A stretch of DNA of 64,000 bases, from assembly GCA_037446115.1 (NCBI GenBank), contig JBBIJF010000015.1, forward strand, positions 1 through 64,000. Reading direction: 5' to 3'. The position numbers and the translations under genes were made by a program. This DNA comes from JANWXD01 sp037446115. Its GTDB lineage: Bacteria; Acidobacteriota; Terriglobia; Bryobacterales; Bryobacteraceae. Shown in pieces: positions 45,373 to 54,323 of the stretch (the first letter of the stretch is position 1; each line of letters starts with the position of its first letter). The notes below the pieces were generated by a model. That model was given only the letters and a program-made list of their open reading frames with translations. It was not told the origin of the DNA and made no database searches.

Positions 45373-45936
45373 TCAGATCGTCTCGGGCCGGAGGCGGCGG
45401 TGCTTGCGGATGGCGTTCTCCCAGGCTTCCCGCACCTTGATATAGTTCTCCCGCACGGCCTCCTTTACTTCGTAGGGCGCCAGCGCCGCACAGACATTCG
45501 CCGCGTCAATGACGTACGGGGCAATACGGGAGTTGACGACGGCCCGGGGAGGTGGCTTGGGCGCAAAAGCCATCAGAGCCAGAACCAGGGCGATGGCGAT
45601 GACGCCCGCCCGCAGCAGGCCGAAGATTCCCCCGAGCCCGCGGTCCAACCAGCTCAGCCCCGTCCACTTGAACAGCATGCCGAGCAGGAAGCCCACCAGA
45701 CCGCCGAAGGCCGTGATCAGGGAGAAGATGATCAGGAAACCAATGAAATTGGCGAAACCGCGGTGACTTACGTACGGACGCAGGAAACCGCCGGCCACGC
45801 CGTAGAACCACAACCCGCCGAGCAGGCCCGCAATCGCCGCCATGAACCCGATGCCGACTTTCGCGAAGCCCTTGGCGAAACCCTCAACCACGCAAAGCAA
45901 CAGGATTGCGGCCAGTGCGATATCGAGCCAGTTCAC
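45373..45936 (-). CDS. CvpA-family inner-membrane protein
   Basis: The 187-aa protein has four hydrophobic helices (WLDIALAAILLLCVVEGFAKG, GIGFMAAIAGLLGGLWFY, FANFIGFLIIFSLITAFGGL in parts, LGGIFGLLRAGVIAIALVLAL) and a short charged tail. CvpA is needed for colicin V export and envelope homeostasis in E. coli, where it also neighbours a purine gene (purF). GTG at 45936 overlaps the purC TGA (GTGA), which fixes the start and shows coupling; the longer frame upstream runs inside purC. Confidence 0.87.
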   Translation of the reverse strand: MNWLDIALAAILLLCVVEGFAKGFAKVGIGFMAAIAGLLGGLWFYGVAGGFLRPYVSHRGFANFIGFLIIFSLITAFGGLVGFLLGMLFKWTGLSWLDRGLGGIFGLLRAGVIAIALVLALMAFAPKPPPRAVVNSRIAPYVIDAANVCAALAPYEVKEAVRENYIKVREAWENAIRKHRRLRPETI

Positions 45937-46832
45937 AACACTCTTCCGGTCAGCGCCCGGTAAGCTTCCCGATACTTCTCGCTCGTGCGCGCGGCCACGT
46001 CCGGCGGCAGGGCCGGCGCCGGAGGCCGCTTGTCCCATCCGATGGATTCCAGGTAGTCACGCACGTACTGTTTGTCATAGGAGGGCTGCGGCCCGCCCGG
46101 CCGGTAGCCGTCCGCCGGCCAGAAGCGGGAAGAGTCCGGCGTCAGGACTTCGTCGGCCAGCACCAGTTCCGGACCCACGAAGCCGAACTCGAACTTGGTG
46201 TCTGCAATCAGGATGCCCCTGGTTTCGGCGTAGCGCGCCGCGCGCGAGTAGATTTCCAGCGTGAGCGCACGCAGCCGCTCGGCGAGCTCCCCGCCCACCA
46301 GGGCCGCCACCTGATCAAAAGAGATGTTCTCATCGTGGCCCGTCTGGGCCTTGGTCGCCGGTGTGAAGATCGGCTCCGGCAGGCGGTCGCTCTCGCGGAG
46401 GCCCGGGGGCAGGGGAATGCCGCACACCTTGCCGGTCTCCCGGTACTCCTTCCAGCCGGAACCCGAAAGGTAGCCGCGGGCCACACACTCCACCGGGATC
46501 ATCTCCGCCCGCCGCACCAGCATCGAGCGCCCCTCGAGCACAGCGCGGTGCGGTTGCAAGGCGGCAGGATACGTCTCCGGATCGGCACTGATAAAGTGGG
46601 TCGGCGTCACATCGCGCAGGAAATCGAACCAGAACACCGACAACTGGGTGAGCACCGTTCCCTTGCCGGGGATGCCCGTGGGCAGCACATAGTCGAAGGC
46701 CGAGATCCGGTCCGTCGCCACGATCAGCAGCCGGTCTCCGAGATCGTAAACGTCGCGAACCTTCCCTCGCGCCAGCAACCGCAATCCCGGAAGGTGCGTC
46801 TCAAGCACCACGTTGTTGAGCTGTAACGTCAT
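45933..46832 (-). CDS. purC: phosphoribosylaminoimidazole-succinocarboxamide synthase
   Basis: The 299-aa SAICAR synthetase joins aspartate to CAIR in purine synthesis, using ATP. Key blocks: RGKVRDVYDLGD (ATP site), ATDRISAFDYVLP, the SAICAR signature VECVARGYLSGSGWKEY, and LIADTKFEFGF / LADEVLTPDSSRFW. Its length is that of the eukaryote-like long form. ATG 46832 is chosen over the GTG one codon earlier. It leads a coupled run purC-cvpA-gph-zinc ribbon. Confidence 0.96.
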   Translation of the reverse strand: MTLQLNNVVLETHLPGLRLLARGKVRDVYDLGDRLLIVATDRISAFDYVLPTGIPGKGTVLTQLSVFWFDFLRDVTPTHFISADPETYPAALQPHRAVLEGRSMLVRRAEMIPVECVARGYLSGSGWKEYRETGKVCGIPLPPGLRESDRLPEPIFTPATKAQTGHDENISFDQVAALVGGELAERLRALTLEIYSRAARYAETRGILIADTKFEFGFVGPELVLADEVLTPDSSRFWPADGYRPGGPQPSYDKQYVRDYLESIGWDKRPPAPALPPDVAARTSEKYREAYRALTGRVL

Positions 46833-46862
46833 CACGAAAAGATTGCTCTCCAGGTTCGGTGC

Positions 46863-47978
46863 TTATGCGCGGGTAATCGCTTCCCAGGTCATCTCCCGGC
46901 CGCGCACGCACGCCTCGAGCGCCATCACCGCCGTCAGCGTGCTTTCGGCCGCGGAAAAGGCCGCGTTTTCGATCTTGCCGGTCCGCACCCCTTCGATAAA
47001 CTCGTTCACGGCATCGAGCGTGATGTCGTAGTTAGTTTCCACCCGCTCCGGCGGCCCCTTTTCGCGCCAGACCGTGTAACCGCGCCGGGAAGTATTGACC
47101 GCACCCTTCTCGCAGATGAACGTCTCCGAGACGTCCTGGAATCCCGGCGTGCGGAACTGGTTGGCGCTGTAGCTGAAGATCATGCCGTCGGCGAATTGGA
47201 ACGTGCAGGCCACGTTGTCGAAGATGTCGCCGTAGCGCCGGACCTGCCGGCTCCCGTATCCCGTCACGCGCACAGGATGCGAGCCCGTGAACCAGTTGAC
47301 CACGTCAATGTTGTGGCAGTCCTGCTCGACGAGGATATCCCCGGAAAGTTCGCGGTAGAAAAACCAGTTCCGGATCCGTTCCTGCTCAGGCGGGTGGCCG
47401 GTGGCGATGGGAGGGCCGCCTCCGAGCCAGGCTGCGCGGACCATCTTGATGGTCCCAAGCTCGCCGGATTTGACGATCTCATAGGCTTTGCGGTAGTCCT
47501 TCCCGTAGCGCTGCTGGTAGTCCACGCTGATGCGTTTGGACGGGTCCGCCCGCCTGGCAGCTTCGATCACGCGGCGGCAGCCGGCGGCGTTCACGGCGGC
47601 GGGCTTCTCCATGAAGATATGCTTGCGGGCGGCCACTGCCGCCTCGAAGTGCTCCGGGTGTAGATAAGCGGGCGTCGTAATCAGGACCGCGTCCACGTCC
47701 GTGGCAAGCAGCTCCTTGTAGTTTTTGAACGTCCTGGCCCCGGAGTATTTTTGCGCTGCCGCCTGCAGCTTGTCATCGTAGATGTCGCAGACCGCAGCAA
47801 TGCGGGCGAACTCATTCTTGGCGAACAGCCCGCTCACGTACATGCCGCGGTTGCCGCAACCGATCACGCCCACCGTTATGGCGGAACCTGCCTGGAAACC
47901 GCGCGCCGTCCGGGGCGCCACCAACAGCACGCCGCCGGTGGCGATGCGGAGAAACTCTCGTCGGTGATTCTCGGGCAT
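46863..47978 (-). CDS. Tat-exported Gfo/Idh/MocA oxidoreductase
   Basis: The 371-aa NAD(P)-binding dehydrogenase has a twin-arginine leader (HRREFLRIATGG) and a Rossmann motif TVGVIGCGNRGMYV. EKPAAVNAAGCRRVI and DYQQRYGKDY mark the catalytic half, and EQDCHNIDVVNWF the substrate side. Exported members are frequent in Acidobacteria and work on extracellular or periplasmic sugars, possibly via 3-keto intermediates with DUF1080 proteins. The start at 47978 places the RR motif near the N-terminus. It is divergent from the GT2-methyltransferase gene. Confidence 0.88.
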   Translation of the reverse strand: MPENHRREFLRIATGGVLLVAPRTARGFQAGSAITVGVIGCGNRGMYVSGLFAKNEFARIAAVCDIYDDKLQAAAQKYSGARTFKNYKELLATDVDAVLITTPAYLHPEHFEAAVAARKHIFMEKPAAVNAAGCRRVIEAARRADPSKRISVDYQQRYGKDYRKAYEIVKSGELGTIKMVRAAWLGGGPPIATGHPPEQERIRNWFFYRELSGDILVEQDCHNIDVVNWFTGSHPVRVTGYGSRQVRRYGDIFDNVACTFQFADGMIFSYSANQFRTPGFQDVSETFICEKGAVNTSRRGYTVWREKGPPERVETNYDITLDAVNEFIEGVRTGKIENAAFSAAESTLTAVMALEACVRGREMTWEAITRA

Positions 47979-48011
47979 AGAACCGGCCTTTCGATCGGAC
48001 ACTTCAGGCCC

Positions 48012-48019
48012 ATTATACT
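48012..48019. promoter_or_regulatory. overlapping divergent -10 boxes
   Basis: ATTATACT holds TATAAT on the minus strand (48017-48012), serving the oxidoreductase, and TATACT on the plus strand (48014-48019), serving the GT2 gene. The boxes overlap by four positions. A GAGGAAG ribosome site follows on the plus strand. Confidence 0.5.
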
Positions 48020-48031
48020 GAGGAAGTCCGC

Positions 48032-49435
48032 GTGAAGCTTTCCATCCTCGTACCCGTCTATAACGAGCGTGCCGTGGTGGAGCGCAGCCTGCGGCAGGCT
48101 CTGGAGGCGCCCCTGCCGGAGCAAATGGAGCGGGAGCTGATCGTGGTGGACGATTGCTCCACCGACGGCACCTCGGCGATCCTGGAACGGTTCGCCGCTT
48201 CCGAACCCCGGATCCGGCTGCTCCGGCATCCCGTCAACCGCGGCAAAGGTGCGGCCATCCGTACCGCCATCTCCCAGGCGACCGGCGACTTCTGCATCGT
48301 GCAGGATGCCGATCTGGAGTACGACCCCACCGAATATCCCCGCCTGCTGCGCCCGCTGCTGGACGGCCGGGCCGACGCAGTCTTCGGCTCCCGCTTCCTG
48401 GCGGGGGAGCAGACTCGCGTATTGGCCTTTCGCCATTCCATGATCAACCGGGCGCTGACACTGGTCTCCAACGTGTTCTCCAATCTGAATCTGACGGACA
48501 TGGAGACCTGCTACAAGGCCTTCCGCACTGACATCCTCAAGAGCATCCCCATCCGCTCGAACCGCTTCGGCTTTGAGCCGGAGATCGTCATGAAGTGCGC
48601 CAAGCGCAACCTGCGGATCTACGAGGTCCCCATCAGCTACCACGGCCGTACCTATGAGGAGGGTAAGAAGATCGGATGGAAAGACGGCATCAAGGCCTTG
48701 GGCGTCATTCTGCATTTCTGGCTGATTGACGACCTCTACAACGAAGCCTACGGGCGCGGGCACCTCAACAATCTCACCGGCACGCCGCAGTATTTGAGCT
48801 GGATGGCGCGCCTCCTCCGCCCTTACGTGGGGGATTCGATCCTGGAGATCGGCGCCGGAATCGGCAACATCACCGCCCGGCTGATGGGCCGCTCGGTGCG
48901 CTACGTGGCCTGCGAGCACGATCCGCTGTATCTGCACACGCTGCGCAACCGCTTCCTCCGCACGCCGAACGTCGAAGTGAGACGGCTTGACCCGTCACGG
49001 CCCGAGGATCTCTGCGGCTTCCACGAAGAGTTCGACACGGCCCTGTGCCTGAACGTGCTGGAGCATCTCGACGAACCGCAAGCGACACTCGCCGCGCTCT
49101 GGAAAGCCCTGCGCCCGGGCGGATGCCTGCTGGTGCTCGTGCCCCAGACCCCGGCTCTGTACTCGGATCTGGACCGCACGCTCGGGCACAAACGGCGGTT
49201 CGACGCCCGCCAGTTGCGCGCTCTGCTGGAAAGCGCCGGGTTCCGGCTGGAGGCGCTGCGGGAGCTGAACAAGATCGGCGCGCCGGCCTGGTGGTTGTAC
49301 GGCAAGGTCATGCACCGCAAGGCCATCAGCAAGCTGACGCTGAAACTGTTCGACAAAACCGTCTGGTTGTGGCGGCGCGTGGACTGGGTGCTGCCCTGGA
49401 AAGGGCTGTCCCTTGTGGCGGTGGCGCGGAAGTAG
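48032..49435 (+). CDS. GT2 glycosyltransferase fused to class I methyltransferase
   Basis: In this 467-aa fusion, residues 1-235 are a GT-A glycosyltransferase of the dolichyl-phosphate-mannose-synthase type: LSILVPVYNERAVV, VVDDCSTDGT, the DxD-like VQDADLEYDP and GSRFLAGE. Residues 260-400 are a methyltransferase: ILEIGAGIGNITARL, ACEHDPLYL, LCLNVLEHLDEP. A short membrane-active C-terminus follows (DKTVWLWRRVDWVL). It starts with GTG at 48032 after GAGGAAG. It would transfer a sugar to a lipid or glycan acceptor and methylate product or acceptor. It heads a plus-strand sugar operon; the next gene starts 2 nt after its stop. Confidence 0.88.
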   Translation: MKLSILVPVYNERAVVERSLRQALEAPLPEQMERELIVVDDCSTDGTSAILERFAASEPRIRLLRHPVNRGKGAAIRTAISQATGDFCIVQDADLEYDPTEYPRLLRPLLDGRADAVFGSRFLAGEQTRVLAFRHSMINRALTLVSNVFSNLNLTDMETCYKAFRTDILKSIPIRSNRFGFEPEIVMKCAKRNLRIYEVPISYHGRTYEEGKKIGWKDGIKALGVILHFWLIDDLYNEAYGRGHLNNLTGTPQYLSWMARLLRPYVGDSILEIGAGIGNITARLMGRSVRYVACEHDPLYLHTLRNRFLRTPNVEVRRLDPSRPEDLCGFHEEFDTALCLNVLEHLDEPQATLAALWKALRPGGCLLVLVPQTPALYSDLDRTLGHKRRFDARQLRALLESAGFRLEALRELNKIGAPAWWLYGKVMHRKAISKLTLKLFDKTVWLWRRVDWVLPWKGLSLVAVARK

Positions 49436-49437
49436 CC

Positions 49438-50457
49438 ATGCGCGCAGTGGGCCTGGACTACGCAAACCGCCGGCTGTGCCGCCGTGCCGTGCCCGACCCA
49501 CCCTCAATAGGGGACGGCGAAGTGCTGCTCCGGGTCAGGGAGGTCGGAGTCTGCGGCACGGACCGGTTCCTGGCGTCCTGGGAATTCGGCTCGCCGCCCC
49601 AGGGTTCGGATTTCCTGATCCTCGGCCACGAAGCGCTCTGTGAAGTGGCCGAGACCGGGCCGGGTGTGACCGCTCTGGGGCGCGGAGATCTGGTAGTGCC
49701 CATCGTGCGCCGCCCCTGCCGGCCTCCGTGCCCCTCCTGCGCGCGGGGCCGCCGCGACCTTTGCCTGAGCGGGCGCTACACGGAACGCGGCATTGTCGGC
49801 GCCGACGGCTACTTCGCCGACTACGCCGTTGACCGGGTCGAAGATCTTGTCCGCATTCCCGCGGAGCTCGCTCCGGTGGCCGTGCTCGTGGAGCCTCTCA
49901 GCGTGGTGGAAAAGGCCGTCGAGACGGCGCTGCGGCTCCATGAGGGCGCACCGCGCTCGGCGCTGGTGCTCGGCGCGGGCACGATCGGGATGCTGGCCGC
50001 CCTCACCCTGCGCGAGCGGTCCCTGGAGGTAACGGTTTGCTCGCTCGAACCGGAGGACCACCCGCGCGCTCAGTGGCTTCGCGAATCAGGCTTCGAGTAC
50101 ACACCCGTTCCGCCCCGCCGCACCGCCGACATTGTCCTCGAGGCGGCCGGACCCGCCTCCGCAGCCTTCGCCGCCGTCCGTGCTCTGGCGCCGCTTGGAG
50201 TCTGCGGCATCCTGGGAACCGCCTCCGACGCGGCCGGAGAGTTCCCATTTCGCGGCCTCTTGCTCGGCAACCAGCGCCTCTTTGGCAGCGTGAACGCGAG
50301 CCCGGACTCGTTCCGGCGGGCAGCGGAGGACCTGCGCCGCTTCGATCGCCGTCTGCTGGAGCGGATGCTCCGGCGCTGCCGCTTCGACGACTACGCGCTG
50401 ACCATTTTGGGGCCGGTCGAGGCGGCGCCCAAGGCCGTCCACGTCGTGGCCGAATGA
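49438..50457 (+). CDS. zinc-dependent alcohol/sugar dehydrogenase (glucose dehydrogenase-like)
   Basis: The 339-aa MDR-family enzyme has the catalytic zinc cysteine in VCGTDRF, GHEALCEV, the structural-zinc cysteine run within CRPPCPSCARGRRDLC, and the cofactor site VLGAGTIGMLAAL. Substrate side and gap pattern (YTERGIVGADGYFADYAV, VEPLSVVEKAVE) match archaeal/acidobacterial glucose 1-dehydrogenases. It oxidises an aldose or polyol with NAD(P). The start at 49438 is 2 nt after the previous stop; a long upstream in-frame extension lies inside the GT2-methyltransferase gene and is rejected. Confidence 0.9.
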   Translation: MRAVGLDYANRRLCRRAVPDPPSIGDGEVLLRVREVGVCGTDRFLASWEFGSPPQGSDFLILGHEALCEVAETGPGVTALGRGDLVVPIVRRPCRPPCPSCARGRRDLCLSGRYTERGIVGADGYFADYAVDRVEDLVRIPAELAPVAVLVEPLSVVEKAVETALRLHEGAPRSALVLGAGTIGMLAALTLRERSLEVTVCSLEPEDHPRAQWLRESGFEYTPVPPRRTADIVLEAAGPASAAFAAVRALAPLGVCGILGTASDAAGEFPFRGLLLGNQRLFGSVNASPDSFRRAAEDLRRFDRRLLERMLRRCRFDDYALTILGPVEAAPKAVHVVAE

Positions 50458-50560
50458 GGGCGCGTCCCTCTGCTTCCGCGCCGGAGTGCGCGATCCGGCA
50501 AGCCGGGAGCGGCACCTGCGGGCGCCCGCCTGTTGCATCCCGCGGTCGCGGTGAGGTTGA

Positions 50561-50566
50561 TACACT
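50561..50566 (+). promoter_or_regulatory. -10 box before the TIM-barrel isomerase gene
   Basis: TACACT lies immediately before ATG 50567 and 9 nt before ATG 50576. The second ATG fits a near-leaderless transcript; the first would be upstream of the expected transcription start. The 109-nt gap before it is the only break in the sugar gene run. Confidence 0.4.
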
Positions 50567-50575
50567 ATGACGGCG

Positions 50576-51409
50576 ATGGCGTTCGTATTCCGTCATTCGA
50601 TCTGCAACGAGGTGTTCGACAAGTGGTCTTTCGCCGACGCCTGCCGGGCCATCCGCAAGGCGGGCTATGGCGGTGTCGAGATCGCCCCGTTCACGCTTTC
50701 CGAAGATCCCAACAGCCTCAGCGCCGACCAGCGCCGCGAGTACCGGCGCGCCATGGAAGGAGAGGGACTCACCTTCGTGGGGCTCCACTGGCTGCTGATG
50801 GCCCCGAAAGGCCTCCATGTGACGACTCCGGATGAAGCTGTGCGCCGCCGAAGCTGGGAGCACGTGCGGCGCCTCGTGGATCTGTGCGCGGATCTGGGGC
50901 CGGACGGCGTGATGGTCTTCGGCTCGCCCAAGCAGCGCAGCACCACCGGCGGCGCCACACCGGCCGAGGCCACCCAGCGTTTCATCGCAGGACTGGAAAG
51001 CGTCGCCCCGCACGCCGCCGAACGAGGCGTGACGATCCTGGTCGAAGCGCTCCCCAAGCGCGACTGCGACGTGGTCACCTCGCTCGATGAGGCGGCCCGG
51101 ATCGTACGGCAGATCAACAGCCCCGCCGTGCGCACCATGTTCGACACGCATAACGCCGTCGAGGAGGTGGAACGCCACGACGTCCTCGTGGACCGGTACT
51201 TTGATCTGATCCGCCACGTACACGTCAACGAGATGGACGGACGCCATCCCGGCACCGGCGACTACGATTTCAAGCCGGTGCTGCGCGTGTTGAAACGCCG
51301 CGGCTACACCGGTTGGATTTCGCTCGAGTGCTTTGACTTCAGCTTCGGCGCCGAGAAAATCGCCGCCGACTCGCTCCGGTACCTCGAAGCGGAGATTGCA
51401 CGCCTGTGA
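50576..51409 (+). CDS. xylose-isomerase-like TIM-barrel sugar isomerase/epimerase
   Basis: This 277-aa protein has the AP-endonuclease-2/xylose-isomerase-like fold. Metal-site blocks are VEIAPF, VFGSPKQRSTTGG, ILVEALPKRDCD, TMFDTHNAVEE, RHVHVNEMDGRHPGTGDYDF and WISLECFD. It interconverts keto sugars, but the substrate is not defined. The stop overlaps the next gene's GTG (GTGA), so it is coupled to the NDP-sugar epimerase. I use ATG 50576 because of the promoter position; ATG 50567 is the alternative. Confidence 0.86.
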   Translation: MAFVFRHSICNEVFDKWSFADACRAIRKAGYGGVEIAPFTLSEDPNSLSADQRREYRRAMEGEGLTFVGLHWLLMAPKGLHVTTPDEAVRRRSWEHVRRLVDLCADLGPDGVMVFGSPKQRSTTGGATPAEATQRFIAGLESVAPHAAERGVTILVEALPKRDCDVVTSLDEAARIVRQINSPAVRTMFDTHNAVEEVERHDVLVDRYFDLIRHVHVNEMDGRHPGTGDYDFKPVLRVLKRRGYTGWISLECFDFSFGAEKIAADSLRYLEAEIARL

Positions 51410-52353
51410 GCCGGTACGTCGTCACCGGAGGCGCAGGCTTCATCGGCTCCGCGCTCGTGCGGGCCCTGCTCGCTGAGGATCAGAGACCGGTCACGGTGCT
51501 GGACAACTTCTCGACGGGCCGGGCCGCGAACCTCGAGGGTCTCGGCGCGGGGGTGGAGATCCGCTGCGCCGATATCCGCCGCTACGAAGAAATCGAACCG
51601 TGGTTGCGAGGCGCCGAGATCGTCTTTCACCTGGCGGCGATTCCCTCCGTTCCTCGCTCCATCGAGGATCCTGTGCCCTCCCATGCCACCAACATAGACG
51701 GTACGTTCAACGTGCTGCGGGCGGCGGCGGCCTGCGGCGTGCGGCGCGTGGTGTATGCCGCCTCTTCGTCGGCCTACGGCGGCAGCGAGGTTCTTCCGAA
51801 AGTGGAAAGCATGCGTCCGGAGCCTCAGTCGCCCTATGCCGTCCAAAAGCTTACCGGAGAATACTACGCTGCGGTCTTTTCCTCCTGCTTCGGGCTGGAG
51901 ACCGTCTCGCTGCGCTACTTCAATGTCTACGGACCGCGCCAGGATCCCTCCAGCCCCTACTCCGGCGTCATCTCCGTATTCATGCGATCGCTGCTGGAGC
52001 GGCGTCCGCCCACCATCTACGGAGACGGCGAGCAGTCGCGCGACTTCACCTTCGTCGAGGATATCGTGGACATCACGCTGCGCGCGGCTCGCACGCCGGG
52101 CGTCAGCGGGCGCATGTACAATGCGGGCGCCGGGGGCCGGCACACCTTGAATGCCGTGTGGCGCACGCTCCAGCAGATCGAAGGCGTCCGGCTCCCGCCC
52201 GTCTATGGTCCCCCGCGGCCCGGCGATGTGCGCCATTCCCAGGCCGATATCTCCGCGGCGGTGCGGGACTTGGGTTACGCGCCGCGCTTCAGCCTGGAGG
52301 AAGGTTTGCGGCGCACGCTCGAGTGGTACCGCGCGAGCTGGAGGGAGCGGTGA
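51406..52353 (+). CDS. NAD-dependent nucleotide-sugar epimerase (UDP-glucose 4-epimerase-like)
   Basis: The 315-aa extended SDR has TGGAGFIGSALV, DNFSTGRAANL, HLAAIPSVPRSIEDP, the catalytic Ser-Tyr-Lys set in YAASSSAYGG and SPYAVQK, and YFNVYGPRQDP. It epimerises or dehydrates an NDP-hexose. It starts with GTG at 51406 overlapping the upstream stop and ends overlapping the next GTG (GTGA), which shows tight coupling. It could supply the GT2 enzyme with sugar donor. Confidence 0.9.
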   Translation: MSRYVVTGGAGFIGSALVRALLAEDQRPVTVLDNFSTGRAANLEGLGAGVEIRCADIRRYEEIEPWLRGAEIVFHLAAIPSVPRSIEDPVPSHATNIDGTFNVLRAAAACGVRRVVYAASSSAYGGSEVLPKVESMRPEPQSPYAVQKLTGEYYAAVFSSCFGLETVSLRYFNVYGPRQDPSSPYSGVISVFMRSLLERRPPTIYGDGEQSRDFTFVEDIVDITLRAARTPGVSGRMYNAGAGGRHTLNAVWRTLQQIEGVRLPPVYGPPRPGDVRHSQADISAAVRDLGYAPRFSLEEGLRRTLEWYRASWRER

Positions 52354-54230
52354 TTGCTCTTGCGTACCTCGTGCTGGCGGCGCTGGCGGGAAATCCTCTG
52401 GCGGGCCTGCTCGAGCCTGACAATCTGAGACGCGCGGAGGTCTCCGGCGTCTCGGTGGAACGCGGCGAGCGCCCCGACACTGTGATACTGCGGTTCCCGC
52501 CCGCCGAGCAGCCGGGAAGCCTCGTCCTGCCGGTCCCTGAAGCCGCGCGGGATTGGACGCGGTGGGGCGGCCTCACCTTCGAGTTTGTCTCGGACTCCAC
52601 CATCCGCTGGCAGCTTGAAATCCGTAACCGTCGCGGCGAAGTCTTCACCTATCGGGTCCAGCCCTACCAGGGTGTGCCGGTCAAAGCCTCCATCCCCGCC
52701 TCCTTCCTGTTGCGCGACTACATGAACAACCGCGCCTTCAAGGGATATTGGATCTCCAACTGGGGCAACCATATTGACCTCAGGGAAGTGGTTGCGATCG
52801 CGATTCGGATGCACCCCAACCGCCCGGTGACCCTGCGTCTGGGTCCGCTTGCGCTCACCGCCCAACCGGAACCGGATGAGATCTACCTGGACCGCCCGGT
52901 CGTGGATGAGTTCGGCCAGTGGGCGCTGCTGGACTGGCCGGGCAAGATCCATTCGCTGGAGCAACTGCGCGAGGCCTGGAGGCGGGAGGACGCGGAACTG
53001 GCCCGCACGGAGGATTTCGGATTCTGCGAGTACGGAGGCTGGAAGGGTCGCAAGCACCGGGCGACGGGCTACTTTTACGCAGCCCCAATCGAAGGCCGCT
53101 GGTGGCTCGTCGATCCCGACGGCCATCTATTCTTTTCCGTTGGCGTGGACTGCGTCCGCTACCGCGATCCCAGCCCCTTGCTGCCGGGCCGCGAGAAGCT
53201 GTTTGCGAAGTTGCCGCCCGGGGCAGGGAAGACTGTGGACTTCTATCACGCCAACGCCCGCTTGCGGTATTCCGAAGCCGAGTTTGTAGCGCGGTGGAAG
53301 GAAACCGCCGCTCGCCGCCTGCGTTCCTGGGGATTCAATACGGTGGCCAACTGGTCGGATCCGGCGATGTATCAGGATCCGCCGCTGCCCTTTGTGACGA
53401 ACGTCCGCGTGGGGAGGAGCCGGAAGTCGTGGCAAGGCTATCCCGACGCCTGGTCGGAAGAATTCGCCCGTACCGCAGAGCAGGACGCCGCCGAGCAGTC
53501 CGGGCGCTACCGGGAGGAACGGCGGCTGATCGGCTATTTTATCGGCAACGAGCCTCGCTGGCCGCAGCGCAACTTGATTGACCTGATCCTGCAAGATCCG
53601 GAACCCTCGGCCACCGGGCAGTTCGTACGGAACTTCCTGCGAGATCGGGGCGACACCGAGATCGCCCGCGCGGCCCTGCTCGAGGAGCTGAGCCGCAAGT
53701 ATTTCCGCACCGTGACCGAGGCCATCCGCAAAGCGGATCCCAACCACATGGTGCTCGGCATCCGCTGGGCAGGCAATGCGCCGGACCCGGTCTTGCGCGC
53801 CAACGACGTCTTTGACGTGTTCAGCATCAACATGTACCGCTTCGAGCCCCCGCCCGAGCAAATCCGCCGCATTTATGAGCTCACCGGACGACCCGTGCTG
53901 ATCGGCGAATTCCATTTCGGCGCGCCAGAACGGGGGCTTGCGCCGTCGCTGGTGATGGTCAAGGACCAGACCGAGAGAGGCGTGGCGTATCAGTATTACG
54001 TAGAGCGCGCTGCGGCGCAGGCGCCCGTCGTGGGCGCCCACTACTTTCAGCTTTGTGATCAGCCGGCGACGGGCCGCTTCGACGGGGAAAACTACAATCT
54101 GGGTTTCGTCAATGTGGTGGATCTCCCCTACAGGGAGCTGGTCGAGTTCGCACGCCGGACCCACCGGCGCATCTATCGTGTCCACTCGGGCGAGCTGCCG
54201 CCGGCGGAACGCCCGCCCCGGGTACGGTGA
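52350..54230 (+). CDS. secreted clan GH-A glycosidase (agarase/beta-galactosidase-like)
   Basis: The 626-aa protein starts with GTG at 52350, overlapping the epimerase stop, and has a signal peptide (ALAYLVLAALAGNPLAG). Residues 30-170 form a beta-sandwich. The TIM barrel follows with GRWWLVDPDGHLFFSVGVDC at its start, the acid/base glutamate in YFIGNEPRWP, and the nucleophile in VLIGEFHFGAPERG. This motif set resembles GH50/GH42-type agarases and beta-galactosidases, but family and substrate are not certain. It closes the sugar operon and probably acts on an external polysaccharide. An upstream in-frame extension to 51600 lies in the epimerase gene and is rejected. Confidence 0.83.
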   Translation: MIALAYLVLAALAGNPLAGLLEPDNLRRAEVSGVSVERGERPDTVILRFPPAEQPGSLVLPVPEAARDWTRWGGLTFEFVSDSTIRWQLEIRNRRGEVFTYRVQPYQGVPVKASIPASFLLRDYMNNRAFKGYWISNWGNHIDLREVVAIAIRMHPNRPVTLRLGPLALTAQPEPDEIYLDRPVVDEFGQWALLDWPGKIHSLEQLREAWRREDAELARTEDFGFCEYGGWKGRKHRATGYFYAAPIEGRWWLVDPDGHLFFSVGVDCVRYRDPSPLLPGREKLFAKLPPGAGKTVDFYHANARLRYSEAEFVARWKETAARRLRSWGFNTVANWSDPAMYQDPPLPFVTNVRVGRSRKSWQGYPDAWSEEFARTAEQDAAEQSGRYREERRLIGYFIGNEPRWPQRNLIDLILQDPEPSATGQFVRNFLRDRGDTEIARAALLEELSRKYFRTVTEAIRKADPNHMVLGIRWAGNAPDPVLRANDVFDVFSINMYRFEPPPEQIRRIYELTGRPVLIGEFHFGAPERGLAPSLVMVKDQTERGVAYQYYVERAAAQAPVVGAHYFQLCDQPATGRFDGENYNLGFVNVVDLPYRELVEFARRTHRRIYRVHSGELPPAERPPRVR

Positions 54231-54323
54231 GCAACGCCACAAGGCATCCCACCCTCCGCCGGTGTTCCGCCTGTGGATTTTCAACAACCGACGGTGGGAC
54301 AATCACGCTATCGGGAGGAGACG

